37,314 bases of DNA. Source: Pelargonium nanum. Lineage: Eukaryota; Streptophyta; Magnoliopsida; Geraniales; Geraniaceae. Position numbers and translations under genes: made by a program. The stretch is from the NCBI GenBank assembly GCA_036897485.1, contig JAYMTF010000396.1:1-37314 (forward strand), given 5' to 3'. A model generated the notes under the pieces. It was not told the DNA's origin, made no database searches, and saw only the letters and a list, made by a program, of their open reading frames with translations. Shown here in pieces: positions 20,829 to 29,964 of this stretch. Position 1 is the stretch's first letter; each line of letters opens with the position of its first letter.

Positions 20829-23800
20829 ATGTTCGGTCAAACTAACCGTAAGTGTTTCTTATTATTTCTTATACTATCACAAAACCACCTTCTTTGATCT
20901 ATTTGATGATACCTCCATTTATTATCTTTTACTAAGAAGTTCAGAGGTGGTTAGTTTGTTTTGTTTAGCTCTCTCTCCTGCTATTCATTTATTTAACAAG
21001 TTTACAAATTGTTATCAATGTTGGATTTCCACAATCCATTTCAAATGAAATTTCCTGCATTTAGTGAAGGATTTTTAAGTATCAGTATGTTGGACAAATT
21101 TTTTCCTTATACTAGAGTAATAGCTCTTTATATCTGTACCAATTTAACTAATATGAGTGTTTCTTTTTGTTGCATAATGCCATAATGGAACATAAAAATG
21201 AATCTTACTTACCATTCCATTTTGTAGCTTGTCTGTGCTTCATTTTATATGTTCGTGGTTAAATTTCATGTTCTTTTCTTCAATGTATATCCCTGGTTTC
21301 TGGCTTATACTGATGGAAATTAATTGTTTCCTCCCATGGAAACAGAAGAGTAAAGAACAAGGCTAATGTAAAATATTTTTCTTTACAGCTTTTGGGCAGA
21401 CAAACAGTGCAAGTAGCCCATTTGGTTCACCATCAGTTTTTGGGCAGACAAACAGTGCAAGCAATAATCCTTTTGCTCCTAAACCCTTTGGTAACACGAC
21501 TCCATTCGGTTCACAGCCAGGGACTTCCTTATTCGGGGGCACTTCAACTGGTGTGTTTGGCCAGCCATCTACACCCATGAGCTCTACTACAACCTTTGGT
21601 GCTTCATCATCTCCGGCATTTGGAAGTTCAATGCCTGCTTTTGGAGCATCTTCTACTCCAGCATTTGGTAGTTCATCATCATCGTTTGGTGGTATGAGTT
21701 CTTGCTCATAAACTTGCATACTGAAACCATGAAATATTAATGTGCTGATATTGTTTTTAGGAGGGGGAGGATATACAAAGTGATGGTGATTCTATAAAAA
21801 AGTGTATTCCTTTTGCAAGTGATGGATTGTATCATACCATCTCTAGGCTGAAATCTCCAAGGAAAAAACATTATGTTTCTATCTATGCGCGGTTCCTATT
21901 TTTTTTAACTTTGAAAATTGCACATTTTTTTATCATATGAAAATGATTAGATGTAATCACCTTGCCATTCTTCTCCAAATTTTGTGTTTAGCTTTGTTCT
22001 TTTAAAGATAAATTATTGCTTCAGTTTGTCTTGCAGATTACTTTTTCATCATATCATCTTTGGTATTTACTAGAAATTCTCATCTTTTTTCCCTCAAGAA
22101 CCAGTTGTAATAATCTACTGAAGGAATATGAATTTCTTCTTGTCTTTATGGGTATTTTCTATTATGTTATTCATCCATTCTGTATTGTTTCTCAATTTTG
22201 CCTACTTTTATTTCATAGCATCATCAGTGTTCGGTCAGAAGCCTGCATTTGGAGCCTTTGGGTCCACTCCTACTCAAACAAGTCCATTTGGGAACTCATT
22301 TCAGCAATCACAGCCAGCATTTGGGAGCAGTATATTTGGTTCCTCCACACCTTTTGGTGCTACAAGTAGTCCTGCTTTTGGTGCATCAAGCACCCCAGCC
22401 TTTGGTGCAACAAGCTCCCCGGCTTTTGGAGCAACAGCTACTCCAGCTTTTGGTAGCACGGGTTCCGCATTTGGTGCTTCAAGCACCTCAGTTTTTGGAT
22501 CTGGGGGAGCATTTGGTGCTTCAAGCACCCCAGTTTTTGGATCATCAAGCACCCCTGCATTTGGTGCTTCCAGCGCCCCTGCTTTTGGTGCTTCCAGCAC
22601 GCCTGCTTTTGGTGCTTCCAGCACCCCTGCATTTGGGGCTTCCAGCACTCCGGCATTTGGGGCTTCCAGCACTCCTGCTTTCGGGGCATCTAGTTCCCCA
22701 TCCTTTAACTTTGGTTCCACTCCAGCTTTTGGCCAATCAGCTTCTTCATTTGGTAGCAGCCCATTTGGAAGTACTACGACTCCTTTTACAGGGCAGAGTT
22801 CCCCATTTGGTAAGTTCTGAAATTTAATGGTTTGTTATATGTGGCATAGCAAGTTAGAGTTATTCTGTATCTTTTGGTTTAGTGTTTCCTGACTTTGCTT
22901 CTTATGAGCTATAATGTAGGAGCCCAGGCTACAACCCCAGCATTTGGCAATACTGGATTTGGACAGCCTGCTTTTGGGAGTCAACGTGGTGGAAGCCGAG
23001 TGGCAGCATACGCACCAACTACTGAAGCAGATGGGGGTAATGCTCAGGCTGCTGGAAAGCTGGAGTCAATATCAGCAATGCCTGTATACAAAGATAAAAG
23101 TCATGAAGAGCTCAGATGGGAAGATTACCAGTTGGGAGATAAAGGTATACTCAAGTCATTGTTTTTACTACCAACTGAAAATGGTTTTTACAAACAGTAG
23201 TACTGACCATTGTTCTGTTTTCATATTTCAAATTCTAGGTGGACCTCTTCCTGCTGGTCAGTCTTCTAGTGGGATTGGATTTAACACATCTGCTCCACAG
23301 ACCAATCCTTTCAATTCTACGCCGTCATTTGCTCAAACATCCTCAAATCCATTCTCTACCTCAACATCTTCCAACCCATTTGCTCCAAAAACTTCAACCT
23401 TTAGTGGAACAGGATTTGCAACCTCATCTTCTGCATTTGGCTCTTCTCCTTTTGGTAGTTCCACATCAGCCAATCCTTTTGGAACTCCTTCATCTTCAGC
23501 ACCTTCCTTATTTCAAACATCCGCTCCTGCAGCCAACCCTTTTGGATCCAATTCCACACCATCTCTGTTTAATACATCAACCACATCTGCTTTTGGCTCT
23601 TCACCATCTATCTTTGGATCTGGTCCAGCCCAGGGAACGACTTCTTCATTTGGTACTGGTTTTGGCAACACTCAATCGACTGGGCTTTTTCAGTCTTCGC
23701 CTTCTCTTGGGCAGACAGGTTCTACTTTTGGGCAGACTAACACAACCTTTGGACAAAATTCTGCTCCTTCCTTTAATCAATCAAGCATATTTAATACACC

Positions 23801-26800
23801 TTCAACCGGATTTGGGGGCCCATTCTCATCCACTCCATCATTGTCAAGCAACCCTGTTGGTTTTGGTCAAACTGTAAGTCAACCTTGAAATTTCTACAGT
23901 TTTTCTTCATCATTTTCTTAAGACTTGTTAAATTTTAAATACTTGTTGCTGTTTTTTTTTGAGTTAAATTATTTGATGCTTTAGGTGATTAATCTTCTAG
24001 TTTTGTTTATATCTTACGCCCTTCTCTCTCAACGCCTTTCCAGCCAGCTCAGCCTGCACAGGCAAACAATCCTTTTGGCTTCAACAACTTCGGTCAGACA
24101 CAAACTGGTAGTTTACTGTGGCTGTTTATTTTTACAAGATATGTTGTGTTCAAATTTAAGTGGTGGCGACTTTTACTGATCATGTGTATGTCTGCAGCTA
24201 ATACAAGTGGTTTTGGTGTTGGTAGTGCATCAAGCATTTTTGGTCAGAATAACTTCGGACAACCGTATGTATTGTCTTCTTAAATCTCTCGGCTCCTTTT
24301 CTCTTAGTGATAATACTGTAAATTGCTCGCCTATTCTATTCTATTAGTTTATGATTATACTTAAACTACATTTCTTATGTTTCTGTGGGTCTAGGTTAGC
24401 TTTCGCTAGCATGCTTTTACTGTATTTCTTGGCCTTCTAGCTATCCATCTTTTTAATTTACCATTGCCATTTCTGATTATTTCAATTTTCTTTCTGTCAT
24501 TATCTTCAAAGATCATATGGAACAGAATAAAATTATCAGGCCTCATGTGCATAATATGGCACTCAGTTAATATTTCTTGCTGATGTGCACTTTAATTTAC
24601 AGTCCGGCCACGCAGAGCTCTGCAGCTCTCCAACCAGTACCTGTTACAAATCCATTTGGAACCCTACCTGCAATGCCTCAAATGTCAATTGGTCGTGCAG
24701 GAACTGCACCTTCAGTTCAGTATGGAATCTCGAGCATGCCTGTAAGCATGATCTTGTCCTGAAATATGCTATAATGAAATTACTGCAATCACATTCTTGT
24801 TTTAATTGCTTTCTAACTGAAATGAGATTTGTTGTGTTGACATGGGTTCAATATTGTCTTAAATTAGGTTGTTGACAAGCCTGCTCCTGTAAGAATATCA
24901 TCTTTGCTGACTCCTCGACATTTGTCTCAAAGGCGTATTAGACTGCCCGCAAGGAAATATCATCCTAAGAATGATGGTCCAAAGGTAACAATATGTATAC
25001 ATTTAATGAAACTTAATATGAGATTCATATATTTAATCATTTCGATTACTTTTTTTTAATGTGGTTTTGAATGAAAAATATGTTCCATCATTTTGGTGTT
25101 GCAAGCAGGTGCCATTTTTTAGTGATGATGAAGAAACACCAAGCACACCAAAGGCTGATGCTTTATTCATTCCTAGGGAGAATCCAAGAGCTCTTGTCAT
25201 TCGTCCCACCGAGCAATGGCCTACAAGAGCTAGTGCAGAGAAGACACCTCCGAAAGACTCGTCTACTACTGTACATGAGAATGGTAAATTACTTTTACAA
25301 TCTATGCTGCGTAACCCTTGATTGTTAGTGTTGTAAACAAATTTCTATAAGAGTATGATGGGAATAGCTCTTGGAGTCTAGGAGTTTTTGTTCAAGAGCC
25401 GTTAATAACTACAAATTTAGCTCTCTCTAATTGCTGTGGTTTTCCTTGTAACCTAAAAGGTTTGAATAGTGGCATACATTTTGCATATAGAAATAGAAAG
25501 TAGCACACTCAGTATGAGGCAGAGGGAGTAGTGCTTCAAACCTTGAAACCTTCATGTTTGTGGCACTTAATTATTTGAGCTAATGCTGTTGTTTATACCA
25601 CCTGGTAATGTCCTATTAATATGTATCTGGTTTTCCCCAAGCGACGTTGAAGAAAATGTCAGCAATTTAATGATCTGATCCGTGTAAACATGTTTGTTTA
25701 GGCAAAACTTCTGAAGAGACAAGCGTTCCTCCACGAAACGGCTTCAGTTCTGAGGATAAGGGTAAGGGATTAGACTCTATTAGCATTATCATATATTATG
25801 TGTTTCTTTATGGATTCCCCACATCAAATGTTGCTGATGAGACTCATTTGAACCTTTTGATGGTAATAGTTGCATGAATTACTTCACCATATTTACTGAG
25901 AAAGACTCCTCCCTCTGTCCCAAAATAAGTGTCTTGTTTTCTTTTTAAAAAAGTTAATTATGCATGAATTATCAATATTGTTCCTATAATAAGTTAGTAT
26001 CCTTCGAGTTTGTTAGAACACATGTTCATGAGGATGAAAGAGTAAATATACAACAATGACTAACTTGTCCTTAATATTTCTCAAAATAAAAAGGACACTT
26101 ATTTTGGGACGGAGGGAGTAGTAATTTTGGAAATCATTTTCATTAAAAATGTTGCAATATATGACTGCTTTAAGATTTCCAAGGTAATATTACCAAAATA
26201 AATTGTTTTTGTGTTAGATTTGCATACTCAAACTGATAGATGATATTTTGGACTACCATTACCTGGAAGATGTAGCAGAATAAAGTAGGTTTGTTATGGA
26301 TATTATAAGGGTAGTTAGTTTTCTGGGACTTCTTCAGTTATATATTCTCTTCTTTTTCTACCTATTGACATGTAATTTAGTGAAACATTCCTAGTGAATG
26401 ATAGTATCAGTTTTGGCAAAGATCATGGCCATCTTATTTCGTTAGTTCACTTGGTTCTCGTGTCTATCTTGTAATAAATGATGATCTGTAAGATGAACCT
26501 CATCAATGTGTGTTGTTATTCATGATTTTGATCAAGTTCTTGCTCTGTGCAGGAAATCATGCCGAAGATGGAAATGTCAAGGAGCGAAATCATATTTCCA
26601 AAGGCAATCAGAAGCTTAATGGTGTCCATGATGATCATTCCATTCAGAAAGGGGACTCGTATATGACACTTAGTGGGCACCGAGCTGGTGAAGCTGCAAT
26701 TGTTTATGAGCATGGGGCTGACATCGAAGCACTAATGCCAAAACTCCGTCGGTCAGACTACTATACGGAACCGAAAATCCAAGAACTGGCCGCCAAGGAA

Positions 26801-27244
26801 AGAGCTGATCCAGGGTTTTGCCGCCATGTTAAAGATTTTGTGGTTGGAAGGCATGGCTATGGCAGCATCAAATTCATGGGTGAAACAGACGTGCGTCGAC
26901 TTGATCTTGAGTCCCTTGTTCAATTCAACAACCGCGAGGTAATTGTCTACATGGATGATAGCAAAAAGCCTCCTGTTGGACAAGGTCTCAATAAACCAGC
27001 TGAGGTAACACTTCTTAACATAAAATGCTATGACAAGAAGACCGGAAAGCAATATACAGAAGGGCCAAAGATAGAGAAATACAAGGAGATGCTGAAGAGG
27101 AAGGCTGAGGACCAAGGTGCTACATTTGTGTCCTACGACCCCATTAAAGGGGAGTGGAAGTTCAGGGTCAATCACTTCAGCAAGTACCGGCTGGGCGAAG
27201 AAGATGAAGATGACTGGGATATGCAAGTCGCTACAGGGTGCTAG
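20829..27244 (+). CDS. NUP98: Nucleoporin NUP98 with FG repeats and self-cleaving C-terminal domain
   Basis: Twelve coding exons: 20829-20847, 21389-21691, 22219-22809, 22920-23144, 23239-23873, 24044-24107, 24198-24264, 24603-24741, 24868-24984, 25109-25283, 25702-25761 and 26553-27244; 3087 nt, 1028 aa, all phases agree. It begins MFGQTNPFGQTN. Residues 1-340 and about 380-650 are FG repeats forming the pore permeability barrier. Between them is a GLEBS motif, [19 protein letters not shown] (361-379), the binding site for RAE1. A conserved segment ([17 protein letters not shown]) precedes the C-terminal autoproteolytic domain (about 835-1007) with the HFSKY cleavage signature, cut expected between F1007 and S1008, leaving a 21-residue acidic tail. 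In other organisms this domain docks the protein to the pore scaffold. Exon 4 contains a 24-bp repeat array. Arabidopsis has NUP98A and NUP98B; I do not choose between them. Confidence 0.96.
22330..22690 (+). repeat. 24-bp coding minisatellite in NUP98 exon 4
   Basis: Tandem units of about 24 bp, clearest at 22555-22690, encode the octapeptide AFGASSTP over and over. Neighbouring units differ at only a few bases, which points to recent slippage or unequal exchange. Because 24 is a multiple of three, changes in copy number keep the frame. Confidence 0.85.
25509..25531. mobile_element. Possible decayed Stowaway end in NUP98 intron
   Basis: The stretch ending GAGGCAGAGGGAGTAG resembles the right terminus of the nearby Stowaway elements (GGGACGGAGGGAGTA) but with several differences. 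No matching left end is visible. Low confidence. Confidence 0.25.
25909..26118. mobile_element. Stowaway MITE in the last intron of NUP98
   Basis: A 210-bp element with inverted ends CTCCCTCTGTCCCAAAATAA and the reverse complement form TTATTTTGGGACGGAGGGAG. TA follows the right end at 26119-26120; the left flank does not show TA. The core is AT-rich and non-coding. It lies within the 791-bp intron 25762-26552, so it is transcribed and spliced out. Confidence 0.88.
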
Positions 27245-28206
27245 CAAGACGGGGATGCTGCATGCGTAGAACTGGTGTGGAGTGCACACTAAGGGTTTTG
27301 TTGTCGAGGGTTGATATTCAGATTTGTATAGAAATTTTGTGTTGTGCGAAACCATTTTTTGCTGTTCTTTCTATTGTCCTGTTGTGCGTTCTTATGTATT
27401 ACTGGGCTTTGCATGCTCTATCTACTCTTTTTTCTTGGTTCTGACCTGTTTTTTCATTATCTTGTTTTTAGTTTAATTGGTGTGGTTTCAGATTGTATGG
27501 TAAACAGATTGGTTTGAGATATAAACTTTTTTCTTTTATAATAATAGGCAAAAGAACAAATGGAAGCTTGTTTCTAAACCCTTATTCTTTTGCAAGTCCA
27601 TAGATTATATGCAAAATTCTGGCCTTGTTCAAAAAATTGACCCTAAAACATATCAGGATAGATTCATCTTCTATGCCACCTCAATCTCCACCTATTTCTT
27701 AGCCTTGCAGTTCATAGTGATCTCACCTGAAGCTCTAATTGTATTTCACTGTCAACAATTTTAATTGATAAACCATAAAGTTAAGCATCACTTTGCTTCA
27801 ATCCCATGGGCTGATTATGAAAAAGGTGAGAGAGCTCATGACATGAGCTCATCTACTAATATTATACTAATACTAATGTTGTGTGTAGCTTTTAGGCCAC
27901 AGATAACTATGACAGAAACCATGCATAGATGTTGCACTTATTTTGTAGCTGTGGAGCTCCAACTTTCTTTTAAAGCAACATCATATGCAGCAATTTTTTT
28001 GTTACCAATGGGACAATAGTATTAGCAAAGCATCATGCTTCTCTAACAAAGTGGTGGAGTGATTTTGAATTCCACTAGCTAATTATTCTGATGATATTAT
28101 CCTAATATTCTCAATAATGTACGGAACTCAGGATTTTTTGTGAATACCACACAAGTATTTAAAGCATATCTTGCTGGTTTTCCATTTCAAGAAAGTGTTG
28201 AGAACC
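27245..28206. other. Intergenic: NUP98 3' UTR and WAT1 B promoter
   Basis: The first about 200-250 bases after the NUP98 stop are T-rich 3' UTR-like sequence. The rest is AT-rich DNA with no supported gene and no clear TATA box ahead of the ATG at 28207. Confidence 0.55.
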
Positions 28207-29747
28207 ATGAAAACATCTGTTTCTTTTGCTGTTATGGTTCTAGTTCAGTTCCTTTATGCACCATCAAGTATCCTCATCAAGATTGCCTTGTCCAAAGGAC
28301 TCAATCAACTTGTCTTCGTGGTGTATCGCCATTTGATTGCCATGTTGCTTCTAGGTCCCTTTGCTTATGTTCTAGAGAAGTATACTACTCTGCTGATTTC
28401 TGATTTTTATTTTCTTATTACATGCTTTTCACTATGTGTATCATATTGCAACATAGTGATGGTTTATGAATCTTATGATGTATTTGCAAATCAGGACTCA
28501 ACGCCCATCCCTCTCCATTCCACTGCTGGCAAAGATTTTTTGTCTTGCAATGCTTGGTACCACCATTCACCTTAATGTTTTCTATGCTGGTTTAGCCTAC
28601 ACTTCTCCAACAGTTGCAAGTGCTATGAGTAATGTAATCCCTAGTTTAACCTTTCCATTGGCAGTTCTGTTGGGGTATATGCTCATCTCATCTGGTATTT
28701 TACATTGCGAATTCGAATAATACACATATTAGCTAGTAATAATCAACTTGTTAATTTGTTATGTCTTTTTTGTTGTTTAGGATGGAGAAAGTTAAGATAA
28801 AGAGTTCAAGAGGTCAGGCAAAGGTGTTTGGTACCCTCATTTGTGTTGGTGGGTCACTCATTTTCACCTTCTGGAAAGGAGGATACTTGCTTAAAGCCCT
28901 TGTGGAGAATCCTCTGGTCAACTTCTATAGCAAAGGTTCCATCAAGGAGGATTGGGTCAAAGGCTCTGCTCTGATCTTTACTAGCCATGTTGCTTGGAGT
29001 GCATGGCTCATTCTTCAAGCTGTGGTCTGCAAAATCTACCCAGCTCCCTTGTCATTGAACACCATGATTTGCTTCTTCGCGTCGTTGCAATCTTTAGTTC
29101 TTGCTTTGTTTTTTGGTAGAAACCCAAACATATGGAAGCTTGAGTGGAATGAGCAGCTCTTCACCACAATTTATTCTGTGAGTAATATATCAGAAAGTGC
29201 ATGTCCTTATTACATGACATGCACAAATGTTAGCCTACAACATGTTCACTTGTTTGTTCATAATATTTCTACTTTTCATGCAAGTCTACAACATGTTCAC
29301 AATCAATAACTCTACACTTCAATATCTTCTAGGGAGTTGTGATCTCAGGATTAGTGTATTGCATGCAAACATGGTGCATCAGCAATGAAGGGCCTGTTTT
29401 TGCAGCCATGTTTAGTCCATTGCTACTTTTAATTGTTGCAATATTCTCAGCATTTCTTTTTGCAGAAAGGCTTCACTTGACCAGGTTTTTCCTCTTATCA
29501 TGAAACTTTGATGTCTCAGTGTCTCATATATCTATTGTTGTGTCTGATATGCTATGCTTTGTTCTTTCACAGCCTGATGGGAGCATTTCTCATTGTTGTG
29601 GGGCTCTACTGTGTTCTCTGGGGCAAGCAAACAGACCGCGCTCTTGCTGATGCATTGCAAGAGAATAGAAGAGGCTCGCCGGATACTAAATTGGTAGAGA
29701 TTTCTGTGACTGATATTCGCGACGAAGAATCATTGTGTCACAAATGA
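28207..29747 (+). CDS. WAT1-related (nodulin MtN21/EamA) transporter, gene B
   Basis: Five exons: 28207-28379, 28495-28674, 28781-29177, 29333-29484 and 29573-29747; 358 aa. It begins MKTSVSFAVMVLVQFLYAPS; an upstream in-frame ATG at 28171 would add 12 residues, but the chosen start fits the family. Two EamA halves with about ten helices; motifs YRHLIAMLLLGPFAYVLEK, AYTSPTVASAMSNVIPSLTF, RGQAKVFGTLICVGGS, GPVFAAMFSPLLLIV and LMGAFLIVVGLYCVLWGK. Exon 2 (180 bp) equals exons 2 plus 3 of gene A (63 + 117 bp), so one intron is missing exactly. Exon 4 is 152 bp in both genes. Sequence similarity between A and B is moderate, so they are not a fresh duplicate. The substrate is unknown. The gene is convergent with the dehydrogenase, with 217 bp between stop codons. 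Confidence 0.93.
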
Positions 29748-29964
29748 AAGAAAATTGTATGCATTGATTCTACCATATTGTACAACAACAGTTACTGACA
29801 GATACTTCCTTTAGATACATGATAGTATCAGAAAACACAAGTCTCAATCCCAACTATGAACAAATGAACAATAGCCAAAACCATACTTTGGCCCTTATTA
29901 TTTCCTACTAAACATCTTCAATATTCTACATCATACTTGCATATTCTTGTGATCCTCACTTGCT

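Noticed and set aside
22249-22827. Long offset plus-strand frame and a minus-strand frame at 22301-22720 overlapping NUP98
   Set aside because: Both stay open only because the 24-bp exon repeat lacks stops in several frames. Their proteins are Leu/His/Gln or Ala/Pro/Lys repeats with no domain, while the NUP98 frame has clear FG repeats and correct splicing.
25832-25901. Possible C/D-box snoRNA in a NUP98 intron (TGATGA ... CTGA)
   Set aside because: The boxes are at a plausible distance but no terminal stem pairs and the second box pair is not convincing.
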